NCBI GenBank assembly: GCA_025455225.1
Contig: JALOMY010000045.1
Coordinates: forward strand, 1-12,033
Length of the DNA: 12,033 nt
Source: Cyclobacteriaceae bacterium
Lineage (GTDB): Bacteria > Bacteroidota > Bacteroidia > Cytophagales > Cyclobacteriaceae
Direction: 5' to 3'
Each line of letters starts with the position of its first letter. The stretch's first letter is position 1. The notes under the pieces are model-generated. The model was given only the letters and a program-made list of their open reading frames with translations, made no database searches and had not been told where the DNA came from. The translations under genes were made by a program, and so were the position numbers. Shown in pieces: positions 5,508 through 12,033 of the stretch.

Positions 5508-8231
5508 CTACCTGGCCCGCTTGGCTTTAACCTCCAGAATAAGTTTCATTTCTGCATTTTCAGGTGTAATCAGGGTATAATTACCTTTTCCCTGTTCGGC
5601 TAACTGTTGCAGGTTTTTAACTGAAGTACTGGTTTTACCGAAGTTAAAAACGGTGATGAAAATATCTTCCCCTGCAAATTTCCGGACCAGATCATAGGTG
5701 GGTTTACCCATCGGGAATTCACCATCGGTTGCCAGGATGATCCGGTTATTGCCGCCCCGTATATAATTTTCATCCGCCACCTTATAGGCCAGCTTAATAC
5801 CTGCATTTCCATCGGTTTTACCTTCCGATTTTAACTGCTCAATTACGGTTTTAATCTTTTCCTTTTCCGAAAATGAAGTTGGCGGAAGGGCCACTGCGGC
5901 TTTACCTGAGTAGGTTATGATGGAGATTTTATCTTCCATTCGCATCATGCTCATCAATTGCAGTACGGACTGTTTCAGTAACGGCAAGCGATCAGGCTGA
6001 TTCATGGAAGCCGAAACATCCAGTAACAAAACCAGGTTATTGATGGCGTAGCCCTCCATTGAATAAAGATTGGCATCCGGGGCACCTACAAAGACTGTAT
6101 CAACCCGGTTGATGTAAACGGTGTCGTGTTTAACTGTTTCAACTACGCGGACTTCGGCTGAAGATGGTTTAACCTGTACACTACCCACAGATTGAACCTG
6201 AGCAACGGCAGGAACTGCAGGTGCAACAGATGTTTTCGCTATAGCTTGTTCCGGTTCACGGGGAGGTATCGTTTCAAACCAATCTAATTGAACTACTGAT
6301 TTCAGCAACGGTACTTTTGACAATTCAGCAAACTTATTATAGTTCTCAAGCAGGTTCTGATTGTATTGATAAATCAACTCTGAGTATGGATGCCTTGATC
6401 CGGTTGTTTTATTTTGTCGTTTGCTAACCAGGGATTCAGCGTATCGTCTTGAGTATTCGGCAAGATCTTCATAGGGAGAATACGGGCATAAGCCGTTGTT
6501 GCGTCCCAGTTTCTGAATTCCGGCAAGGTTCGTATACTCATTCGTGATCAATTCACGCGCAAAGAGATTGATTTGATCAGTATTGACGCTGACGGAAGGT
6601 AATCCCTTGAAATAGTCCCTGGCTTTAACCAACTCCCTGTAATCTTCATCCAGTAATTTCTGTAAGCCAATGCCAGATATCCGCCATGAAGCCTTGGGAT
6701 CGGGTATGGTATACGATTCATAAATACTGCGTACATCCTGATAAAGTCGTTGCTTTTTGCTATCAAAGGTTTCAATCAGTTCACTATACCGGTTAAAAAA
6801 ACTATAGACATGTTTCAGGCTGTTTTTGGCAAGCTGTTTGGATTCCGACTCTGCGAGCAACAGGGAATTCCACTGATTCAACTCCGTTAAAATTCCATTC
6901 AACACGTTGAGCTGTTCCAGAAGCGACTTCTGGTAGGCCGCGGGCAAAGCCCTGGTTTGATCCATTGTTTTTTGATACAACGTAACCGGAAGTTCGAATT
7001 TGGAATTGTAGTAACTCAACGTAACCGGATTACCGGATTTCATCCGGGCATGTGCATACGATGCTGAGCTATTTAAATTGCGAACACTCTGCGACATTAA
7101 ATTGATCTGGCGCATCCCCTCATTGATGTATAGAATGTAACTGGTTAATGAGCTATGAACGGATGGACTAATCGATGAGGTGACCGGACTGATCTTTAAT
7201 TGAGGTGCCTCAGCATCTTTAAATGGTGTTACCTCCAGATTTACCTGCTTAGGCACACTGCGTACACTGAACAGCGGTACAACACTCAGGTAAAAGATTC
7301 CGCGGTAACCGTTTTGAACCGATTGACTGATAAAGTTATTATAAAACGAAACACAATCGTTGTTGTAATAATTGATAAGATTTTCATACACCCGGTTGCT
7401 GTGTTCATCTGATTTCTGATTTTCAAAGGTATAACCATCAACTCCAGAACGCATTACTTCCTGCATGGATTCGATACCTTCCACAAAAGACTTGTACATG
7501 GAAGAAGCCGGGTATTGCGTTCCACCTCCGCCTTGTTTGAGTGTTGTAATGCGCGAAGTGTTTTCCCGAATGTGTTGTTGAAGTTTCTCAGAAGGCCACC
7601 CGCTATGAACTGATTCATAAACATTATAATCCCAGATTTGAATGAGTGCTTTCTCAATTGCTAATTGATCGCGCATCAGTTTATCTGCTTTATGGTAGGC
7701 CGAAGAAGCATTGTAGGGCTGCAGCTTATCACGTAATATAACCGATTCATGATAGAGTTCATCTACAGCATGGCCATACTCCCGGACTTGCTTTTCCATA
7801 GTCTTCACCAGTTCGTCAACCTTCTTGAATTCATCCTTCTCATAGTCTTTCAACCGGTAATAGATTTCCAGGCTTTTGCAGGATTCATCCAATTGTTTGT
7901 ATACAGTACGAGCAACCTCAGCTTTGGAAATGAACGTTGCGCTTGATCCTCCCAGTGATGAGATTGTTTTTTTGGCTTCTTCATAATAGTACTCATTGAG
8001 CGAAAATCTACACGAATACGATGCCGGCATCCAGGAAGACCGGGATTTAGGATTCGTCATTTGCTGCCAGGGTTGAACCAACGATGGGCCGAGAGCACTT
8101 ACCTGCTTTGTAATTTCATTGAAATATAATATGTAATTATTGATGGTCTTCTGCTGAACTTCTGTTAATGATTGAGAGAGGCCATTCATGAACCCCATAA
8201 GAAGCAACAGATATACAAGAAGCCTTTTCAT
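5508..8231 (-). CDS. Secreted von Willebrand factor A domain protein with duplicated helical N-terminal region
   Basis: A 907-residue protein with a signal peptide (residues 1-20, ending GLSQ). Residues about 31-320 and 363-655 are mainly helical and resemble each other: YILYFNEITKQ (33-43) matches YILYINEGMRQ (365-375), and YENLINYYNNDCVSFYNNF (282-300) matches YSELIYQYNQNLLENYNKF (616-634), offset 332-334. I read this as an internal duplication of an unrecognised domain. A Pro/Ala/Val linker follows (about 656-695), then a vWA domain (about 730-900) with an intact metal-ion-dependent adhesion site: D738-V-S-A-S, T806 and D836 in LATDGEF. Such domains bind protein ligands or act as scaffolds. 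No transmembrane anchor or C-terminal sorting domain is seen, so it is probably periplasmic or secreted. TAACTTTT (8253-8246, minus) is a weak -7 box. It is 117 bases upstream of the sigma gene and probably a separate transcript. Confidence 0.85.
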   Translation of the reverse strand: MKRLLVYLLLLMGFMNGLSQSLTEVQQKTINNYILYFNEITKQVSALGPSLVQPWQQMTNPKSRSSWMPASYSCRFSLNEYYYEEAKKTISSLGGSSATFISKAEVARTVYKQLDESCKSLEIYYRLKDYEKDEFKKVDELVKTMEKQVREYGHAVDELYHESVILRDKLQPYNASSAYHKADKLMRDQLAIEKALIQIWDYNVYESVHSGWPSEKLQQHIRENTSRITTLKQGGGGTQYPASSMYKSFVEGIESMQEVMRSGVDGYTFENQKSDEHSNRVYENLINYYNNDCVSFYNNFISQSVQNGYRGIFYLSVVPLFSVRSVPKQVNLEVTPFKDAEAPQLKISPVTSSISPSVHSSLTSYILYINEGMRQINLMSQSVRNLNSSASYAHARMKSGNPVTLSYYNSKFELPVTLYQKTMDQTRALPAAYQKSLLEQLNVLNGILTELNQWNSLLLAESESKQLAKNSLKHVYSFFNRYSELIETFDSKKQRLYQDVRSIYESYTIPDPKASWRISGIGLQKLLDEDYRELVKARDYFKGLPSVSVNTDQINLFARELITNEYTNLAGIQKLGRNNGLCPYSPYEDLAEYSRRYAESLVSKRQNKTTGSRHPYSELIYQYNQNLLENYNKFAELSKVPLLKSVVQLDWFETIPPREPEQAIAKTSVAPAVPAVAQVQSVGSVQVKPSSAEVRVVETVKHDTVYINRVDTVFVGAPDANLYSMEGYAINNLVLLLDVSASMNQPDRLPLLKQSVLQLMSMMRMEDKISIITYSGKAAVALPPTSFSEKEKIKTVIEQLKSEGKTDGNAGIKLAYKVADENYIRGGNNRIILATDGEFPMGKPTYDLVRKFAGEDIFITVFNFGKTSTSVKNLQQLAEQGKGNYTLITPENAEMKLILEVKAKRAR

Positions 8232-8353
8232 TGAATGAAGATAGCAAAAGTTACTCTACTGTTTACCACGATATGTATTCGGCCGAAGTAAATCAAAACC
8301 CGCATAACCCTTTAAATTGTAATGACCGATTTAGTATCTTTCACGAAGATGCT

Positions 8354-8749
8354 ATGGAAGAAAACGATAAAATAATTGTATTGAAAAGCTTCGACAACCC
8401 CATTGATGCCAGTCTGGCCAAATCGAAACTGGATGCGTATGGAATTCCCTGTTTTTTATCGGAAGAAAACCTCGGCAATCTTTACCCGGTTCATAACCCA
8501 CGGTTTAGTGGAGTTCGCCTTCATTTATTTGAGCATGATGTTGAGCAAGCCCGGCAGGTCTTGTACGATACCGTGCCGCTAACCGCGGAGGAACGAATGC
8601 GTTGTCCTCGTTGCGGATCGGCCCAGATTGATGTTGATTTCTCCAGGAAAAGTCTGCCTAAAATACTTTCATTCATCGCATCGCTTTTTTTAGTCATCTT
8701 CCCACTGAAACGAGTTAACCGGTGCAGGGAATGTGGCCTGGAATTTTAA
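8354..8749 (+). CDS. DUF2007 (signal-transducing-like) protein with split zinc ribbon and one membrane helix
   Basis: From the ATG at 8354 this is 131 residues. Residues 6-72 (KIIVLKSFDNPIDASLAKSK, later GVRLHLFEHDVEQARQVL) match DUF2007, an ACT-like/PII-like small fold. CPRCG (C84, C87) and CRECG (C124, C127) are two halves of a zinc ribbon, separated by a hydrophobic helix (about 102-118, ILSFIASLFLVIFPL). The frame stays open upstream to a TTG at 8231, but the extra 41 residues look noncoding, overlap the divergent VWA start, and precede the domain, so I choose 8354; an ATG at 8273 is also possible. A weak -7 box TATCTTTC lies at 8335-8342. Function is unknown; metal-dependent folding at the membrane is inferred. 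Confidence 0.75.
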   Translation: MEENDKIIVLKSFDNPIDASLAKSKLDAYGIPCFLSEENLGNLYPVHNPRFSGVRLHLFEHDVEQARQVLYDTVPLTAEERMRCPRCGSAQIDVDFSRKSLPKILSFIASLFLVIFPLKRVNRCRECGLEF

Positions 8750-8764
8750 TTGAATTGCTAACAC

Positions 8765-8794
8765 TTGTTATAAAAATGCCCCATCTTACTTTTA
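8765..8794 (+). promoter_or_regulatory. Housekeeping-type promoter of the TIGR00725-like gene
   Basis: TTG (8765-8767), a 19-base spacer and TACTTTTA (8787-8794; seven of eight match TAnnTTTG) lie just before the ATG at 8799. Only four bases separate the -7 box from the start codon, so the mRNA would start at or very near the ATG, as for the transporter gene at 258. Confidence 0.45.
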
Positions 8795-8798
8795 TAGT

Positions 8799-9305
8799 AT
8801 GTCATCAAGGATATTAATCGGAGTAATGGGCCCGGGTGAGGGCGCTACTCCAGAACAGAATGAAATGGCCTATGAACTTGGGGCTGCTATTGCCAAAGAA
8901 GGATGGACTGTCTTGACGGGCGGTCGCGAATTCGGTGTGATGGAAGCGGCCATGAAGGGTGCTACCGATCATAAGGGCCTGACTATTGGTGTTTTGCCGG
9001 GCGATTCTTTACAGGGAGCATCCGAGTACGCCCAGATCAAAATCATAACCGGCATGGGAAGTGCCCGCAACAACATCAATGTATTAAGCAGCCATGTAAT
9101 TGTTGTTCTCGGCATGGCTGCCGGAACAGCCTCGGAAGTATCACTGGCAATCAAAGCCAACAAAAAAGTCATTTTTCTATGCCAGGATGAATTGACCATC
9201 TCCTTTTTTAAAAGTGTTGGCACCTACCGGGTAAGTGTAGTCAGCACAATTAAGGAGGCGATTGACATCATGAAGGATTATGTGGGAATGAAGCAGATCC
9301 GGTAA
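8799..9305 (+). CDS. TIGR00725 / LOG-like nucleotide-binding (DprA-LOG fold) protein
   Basis: A 168-residue single-domain Rossmann-like protein. Family marks are GVMGPGEGA near the N-terminus, GGREFGVMEAAMKGA (41-55), GSARNNINVLSSH (87-99) and GMAAGTASEVSLAIKANK (105-122). The third is the equivalent of the PGGxGT-x-E phosphoribohydrolase motif of lysine-decarboxylase-like/LOG proteins, here with GMAAGT in place of PGGxGT. LOG proteins cleave nucleoside 5'-monophosphates to release the base (cytokinin activation in some organisms); TIGR00725 members are uncharacterised, so ribose-phosphate hydrolysis is only inferred. It follows the DUF2007 gene by 49 bases but has its own promoter, and converges with the DUF1330 gene, 46 bases away. 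A small TTCCA/TGGAA hairpin lies in that gap without a T-run. Confidence 0.8.
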   Translation: MSSRILIGVMGPGEGATPEQNEMAYELGAAIAKEGWTVLTGGREFGVMEAAMKGATDHKGLTIGVLPGDSLQGASEYAQIKIITGMGSARNNINVLSSHVIVVLGMAAGTASEVSLAIKANKKVIFLCQDELTISFFKSVGTYRVSVVSTIKEAIDIMKDYVGMKQIR

Positions 9306-9351
9306 TGGTACTGAACGGATAAATTCCAAACCTGGAAATCATGCCTTTCAA

Positions 9352-9639
9352 TTAAACGCCTTCTGCCAGGATTATTTTACCGGTTGAAGCTTTCCACCGG
9401 ATCTGTTTCGCTGCCGTATATTCGGCTGAATGGTACCAGGCCTTCGCTTTTTCTATCGAAGGAAATTCCAATACAACAATCCGTTCAGGTTTCCAGTCAC
9501 CTTCCAGTGTCTCGGTCGCGCCACCCCGAACAATAAATTTTCCACCGTAAGGTGCCATGGATCCGGGGGTTAATTTTTTATACTCCTCATAGGTTGCAGG
9601 ATCGGTAATGGAAATTTCAACAATAACGTAAGCCGGCAT
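9352..9639 (-). CDS. DUF1330 family protein
   Basis: A 95-residue protein covering a whole DUF1330 domain (ferredoxin-like alpha/beta, dimeric in known structures). Typical patterns are MPAYVIVEISITDPATYEEY at the start, APYGGKFIVRGGATETLEG (29-47), PERIVVLEFPSIEKAKAWYHS (51-71) and a final WKASTGKIILAEGV. Length is normal for the family. No enzymatic activity is established for it. The gene stands alone, between a long terminator hairpin upstream (9674-9716) and the convergent TIGR00725-like gene. I see no clear -7 box before its ATG. Confidence 0.88.
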   Translation of the reverse strand: MPAYVIVEISITDPATYEEYKKLTPGSMAPYGGKFIVRGGATETLEGDWKPERIVVLEFPSIEKAKAWYHSAEYTAAKQIRWKASTGKIILAEGV

Positions 9640-9664
9640 AGTAGTTCGGGTTTTGTATAGTCAC

Positions 9665-9716
9665 AAAAATCAGAAACCTGAAACGGATCCAGGATAACCT
9701 GGCTCGTTTCAGGTTT
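9665..9716 (-). terminator. Strong intrinsic terminator after the histone H1-like gene
   Basis: A perfect 12-base inverted repeat, AAACCTGAAACG (9674-9685) and CGTTTCAGGTTT (9705-9716), encloses a second 5-base pair CCAGG (9689-9693)/CCTGG (9698-9702) with the loop ATAA. GAT/CT form a small internal loop between the two stems. Reading on the minus strand, CTGATTTTTG follows the stem, giving a T-run four bases later. It lies 18 bases past the stop of the H1-like gene and 35 bases before the DUF1330 start, so it should end H1-like transcription. Confidence 0.75.
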
Positions 9717-9734
9717 AATCAGGTAAACAATAAA

Positions 9735-10091
9735 TTAAGGCTGACCTGGCTGGCCTGAAGTTTCAGGAGTTTCAGAAGTACCGGGTGCCAGTTGTTCAAT
9801 TTTTTCAGCAATCTGAGTTTCAATTTCAGCCGCTTTTACCGCAAGCTGCTTTTTAGTTTTGGCAACCCTGGTCTTCACTTGTTTTTGCGCGGCTTTCACT
9901 TTCGATGCAGCAACCTGACGAGCTTGCTTGATCTTCTTCTTAGCCACCTTTACTTTTTTTGCGGCTTTTGCCTTCGCCTGCTTAACCTGCTTCCGGGCAG
10001 TCTTTACCGCCTTTTTAACTTTTTTACTGGCGGCCTTTTTAACAGCCTTGGTTGTTTTCTTTACCGCCTTACGAATTGTCTTTTTTGCCAT
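9735..10091 (-). CDS. Histone H1-like lysine/alanine-rich protein
   Basis: A 118-residue protein with 33 Lys and 23 Ala, almost all in residues 1-90, arranged as repeated AKK, KAVKK and KVKA blocks with no Trp, Tyr, Phe or Cys. This is the composition of bacterial and eukaryotic H1 C-terminal-like nucleoid proteins, which bind DNA through charge and form amphipathic or extended helices on it. Residues 86-101 (KAAEIETQIAEKIEQLA) look like an amphipathic helix, and the last 17 residues are a Pro/Thr/Gly/Gln-rich tail (APGTSETPETSGQPGQP). A nucleoid-compacting role is inferred; low complexity prevents certain family assignment. AGGA lies 7 bases before the ATG, one of few clear Shine-Dalgarno sites here. 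A hairpin sits in its probable leader and a strong terminator follows. Confidence 0.75.
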   Translation of the reverse strand: MAKKTIRKAVKKTTKAVKKAASKKVKKAVKTARKQVKQAKAKAAKKVKVAKKKIKQARQVAASKVKAAQKQVKTRVAKTKKQLAVKAAEIETQIAEKIEQLAPGTSETPETSGQPGQP

Positions 10092-10113
10092 AGAGCTTCC
10101 TGTTTTAATCGAG

Positions 10114-10157
10114 GATGAAGATAACCAATTTACTTTCTAAGTAATCCAATCTTCATC
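10114..10157. repeat. Nested inverted repeat between the oxidoreductase and the H1-like gene
   Basis: GATGAAGAT (10114-10122) is perfectly complemented by ATCTTCATC (10149-10157). Inside it TTACTT (10130-10135) pairs with AAGTAA (10139-10144) around TCT. The two stems are separated by an asymmetric internal loop of 7 and 4 bases. On the minus strand it follows the oxidoreductase stop by 13 bases and precedes the H1-like ATG by 22. No T-run follows it, so it is a weak terminator at best; it could fold in the leader of the H1-like mRNA or be bound as DNA. Confidence 0.5.
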
Positions 10158-10170
10158 ACGAATTGTTGCA

Positions 10171-11262
10171 TTAACTAATAGACATTCTTTTACCACTTGC
10201 CACCGACCTGTAAATTGCTTCTACTACCCGGATGTCCTTTAATCCTTCTTCACCCGGTACCAAAACTGATGTCTTATTCTTTATGGCAAGTGCATCGTCA
10301 TCCATTTGTTTTGCCTGCTGATTGGGGATGGTGTCGTCAAGTGGTTTGCCATCGCTGGTTACACCCCGAATGCCGCTGTAAGCCTGGAAAGGTGATAGTT
10401 TGTACCATCCCTTGGAACAGGTTACCAGCAAATCATTCATGCCTCTGCCAAAACTGGTTTCGCCATGAGCTGTTACTCCATCCGGGAATTCCAGATCGAA
10501 AACCATGGTTTCATCCACCTCTTTGTATATCTCAGGCCGGGTTGTGGATTGCCTGGCGCTCACTGAAACAGGTTCCATTCCGGTACTGTATCGGATGGCA
10601 TTCAGCGGATATACGCCCATATCATACATGGCTCCACCGCCCATCTTCTTTTGCTGTTTCCAATGGTTGGTTCTTCCTTCCAGGTAACCGGCTGCGGCTT
10701 CCACCTTTATTACTTTCCCATACCTGGCATCCTTCCGGAATTGTATGATTTGCCGGGTGTTTGGCTCGTGGTGCATGCGGTAACCAATACTCAGCTTAAC
10801 CTTGTTCCGGTTACAGGCATCAATCATACTTTGACATTCTGTAACGGAGATTGCCATAGGCTTCTCACACCAGACATGTTTTCCGGCATTTGCAGCACGA
10901 ATGGAATACTCGGCATGCATGGAAGGCGGTAATACCACATAAACAACATCGATATCCGGATTATTTGCGATGGAATCGAAATTCTGATAATTATAAATGT
11001 TCTTATCCGCGAGTTTGTATTGCTTCTTCCACTGTTCAGCTTTTGAAGGTGTACCCGTTACTATTCCCTTTAATTCGCAATGCGATGTAAGTTGAAGTGC
11101 AGGAGCAAGAAGATCAGTACTATAATAACCGAGTCCCATCAGGGCTACACCCAGTTTTTGCTTCTGCCTGGGAATTAAAATTGAAGCAAACGATGTCTCA
11201 CTGGCTAATAAGCCCACACCCGCTGCGAGCGATTGTTGTAAAAATCTTCTTCGATTCACCAT
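10171..11262 (-). CDS. Tat-exported Gfo/Idh/MocA family oxidoreductase (glucose-fructose oxidoreductase-like)
   Basis: A 363-residue protein beginning with a twin-arginine signal (NRRRFLQQSLAAGVGLLA, residues 3-20), indicating export as a folded, cofactor-loaded enzyme. The NAD(P)-binding Rossmann domain spans about 36-155: MGLGYYSTDLLAPAL (42-56), VVYVVLPPSMHAEYSIRAA and the hallmark EKP (133-135), followed by LSIGYRMHHEP. The C-terminal domain carries GGGAMYDMGVYPLNAIRY (208-225) with the conserved D214 and Y218. The nearest known type is Zymomonas-like glucose-fructose oxidoreductase, with tightly bound NADP. Downstream of a DUF1080 gene by 40 bases on the same strand, it likely makes or uses 3-keto sugars in the periplasm. 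Substrate is not known. Confidence 0.88.
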   Translation of the reverse strand: MVNRRRFLQQSLAAGVGLLASETSFASILIPRQKQKLGVALMGLGYYSTDLLAPALQLTSHCELKGIVTGTPSKAEQWKKQYKLADKNIYNYQNFDSIANNPDIDVVYVVLPPSMHAEYSIRAANAGKHVWCEKPMAISVTECQSMIDACNRNKVKLSIGYRMHHEPNTRQIIQFRKDARYGKVIKVEAAAGYLEGRTNHWKQQKKMGGGAMYDMGVYPLNAIRYSTGMEPVSVSARQSTTRPEIYKEVDETMVFDLEFPDGVTAHGETSFGRGMNDLLVTCSKGWYKLSPFQAYSGIRGVTSDGKPLDDTIPNQQAKQMDDDALAIKNKTSVLVPGEEGLKDIRVVEAIYRSVASGKRMSIS

Positions 11263-11302
11263 CTGTTATTCATTAAGCCTGATCGTGTAATTCATTCTTA
11301 AA

Positions 11303-12033
11303 TCAAAAATCCGTATCTGCTTTTTCCAGATTCAATTCCTGGATCCAGATATTCCGGTAGAGCACATCATGACCTTCGGCCTGTAATTTCAAACCACCCG
11401 GCCTGTCGGTAATTCCTTTACCTCCATTGTTGCCGCCATCCTGACCCGAATTCGGTCCACCCCAAACCTGACTTATCAACTGGTTGGTATGCACCTTCTT
11501 TCCGTTGAAGTAAACCGTTACCATCGGCTTTTCAGTCATGACACCATCTTTAAACCGGGCCGCCCTGAAAACAATATCGTACGCATTCCATTTCCCGGCT
11601 CCGTTGTAGGCATAATAGGGTGACTTGCTTTCGTTAATTACAGCTCCCATTCCATGTGTTGTTGAATCGTCATCGAGTATTTGAATTTCATACCGGTTTT
11701 GCAAGTATACTCCGCTGTTGCCGCCTGGTTTCATGACGAAGAACTCAACATGAGCACGGAAATCGCGAAACTCCTTTTTTGTTACAATATCGGCCGCACC
11801 ATATTTACCTCCGGCTGCTGCCGGATCGTTAGCATTGATAGCAGTACCGGTATCAACGGGGTCATTCACAACCTGCCATTTTATAGGTAATTGTGCCGAA
11901 AGCCGTGGGCCGTTCCAATACGTCCACTTTTCGTCCAGCATTTTACGCGTACCATCCAGGTACACTTCCGCACCTCCGGGTGCTTTGGCGCCTACACCAA
12001 CCTGGGCATTTATAACCGTAAAACTTATGAGTA
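11303..12033 (-). CDS. DUF1080 / 3-keto-disaccharide hydrolase domain protein, start outside the window
   Basis: The frame stays open to the right edge, giving 242 residues of a protein whose first codons lie beyond 12033. The visible N-terminus LISFTVINAQVGV is the end of a Sec signal peptide with a probable cut after NAQ, so only a few residues are missing; the internal ATG at 11965 is not the start. The concanavalin-like DUF1080 domain (PF06439) shows GNSGVYLQNRYEIQILDDDS, KWNAYDIVFRAARF, VTVYFNGKKVHTN and the ending GGLKLQAEGHDVLYRNIWI. Characterised members hydrolyse or cleave 3-keto-glycosides. It is the upstream partner of the GFOR-like oxidoreductase, and the two probably form an operon for periplasmic sugar breakdown. 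Confidence 0.88.
   Translation of the reverse strand, partial: LISFTVINAQVGVGAKAPGGAEVYLDGTRKMLDEKWTYWNGPRLSAQLPIKWQVVNDPVDTGTAINANDPAAAGGKYGAADIVTKKEFRDFRAHVEFFVMKPGGNSGVYLQNRYEIQILDDDSTTHGMGAVINESKSPYYAYNGAGKWNAYDIVFRAARFKDGVMTEKPMVTVYFNGKKVHTNQLISQVWGGPNSGQDGGNNGGKGITDRPGGLKLQAEGHDVLYRNIWIQELNLEKADTDF

Noticed and set aside
8231..8353. N-terminal extension of the DUF2007 protein from a TTG start
   Set aside because: It overlaps the start codon of the divergent VWA gene, has no domain character, and would leave no promoter space for either gene.
9306..9351. TTCCA/TGGAA hairpin as a bidirectional terminator
   Set aside because: Five-pair AT-rich stem with no T-run on either strand.
9792..10140. 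Two Phe/Leu-rich plus-strand frames that look like membrane proteins
   Set aside because: They are reverse reads of the Lys/Ala codons of the H1-like gene; AAG/AAA reversed gives Leu and Phe.
10197..10748. 183-residue plus-strand open frame
   Set aside because: It lies opposite the Gfo/Idh/MocA gene, is rich in Trp, Cys, His and Pro and shows no domain; it is an antisense shadow.
11303..11965. ATG at 11965 as the start of the DUF1080 gene
   Set aside because: The frame continues to the window edge and encodes the end of a signal peptide upstream; the start is outside the window.

Overview
The window looks like chromosomal DNA of a member of the Bacteroidota, most likely the Cytophagales. 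The evidence is the protein families (two DUF4252 paralogues, an ECF sigma factor with a Bacteroidota-type membrane anti-sigma, a DUF1080/GFOR-like oxidoreductase pair), few recognisable Shine-Dalgarno sequences, moderate GC content, and promoter-like TTG/TAnnTTTG elements. Genus and species cannot be set from this sequence. I see no rRNA, tRNA, CRISPR array, insertion sequence or prophage gene; it reads as ordinary core or semi-accessory chromosome.

Layout. 2-121 (+): C-terminal end of a serine hydrolase (beta-lactamase class C fold). 122-257: spacer with an inverted and a direct repeat, then a promoter. 258-911 (+): CDF-like cation transporter. 979-1236 (-): SemiSWEET sugar transporter. 2187-3077 and 1343-2146 (-): ABC ATPase (TTG start) followed by its ABC-2 permease, with a hairpin upstream. 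5390 to 3811 (-): ECF sigma factor, overlapping membrane anti-sigma, and a secreted DUF4252 protein, closed by a good intrinsic terminator. A second DUF4252 gene follows at 3708-3172 with its own promoter-like element. 5508-8231 (-): 907-residue secreted von Willebrand factor A protein whose N-terminal part appears to be an internal duplication. 8354-8749 (+): DUF2007/zinc-ribbon membrane protein. 8799-9305 (+): TIGR00725/LOG-like nucleotide-binding protein. 9352-9639 (-): DUF1330 protein. 9735-10091 (-): histone H1-like Lys/Ala-rich protein flanked by two inverted repeats. 12033 to 10171 (-): DUF1080 hydrolase (5' end outside the window) and a Tat-exported Gfo/Idh/MocA oxidoreductase.

How the genes may work together. 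Three groups stand out. (1) The sigma/anti-sigma/DUF4252 operon is a cell-envelope signalling unit. An ECF-type promoter (TGTAAC-N16-CGTCT) lies just before the sigma gene, and a similar element (GTTAAC-N16-CGTAT, same spacing) lies before the second DUF4252 gene, which suggests autoregulation and a shared local regulon. (2) The GFOR-like oxidoreductase and the DUF1080 protein fit oxidation of a sugar or glycoside to a 3-keto form followed by cleavage outside the cytoplasm. (3) The ABC ATPase and permease form a two-gene exporter of BcrAB type. The remaining genes look like single-gene units. I found no clear undescribed defence or mobile system; the most novel items are the duplicated VWA protein, the two-copy DUF4252/ECF arrangement and the symmetrical hairpins around the H1-like gene.
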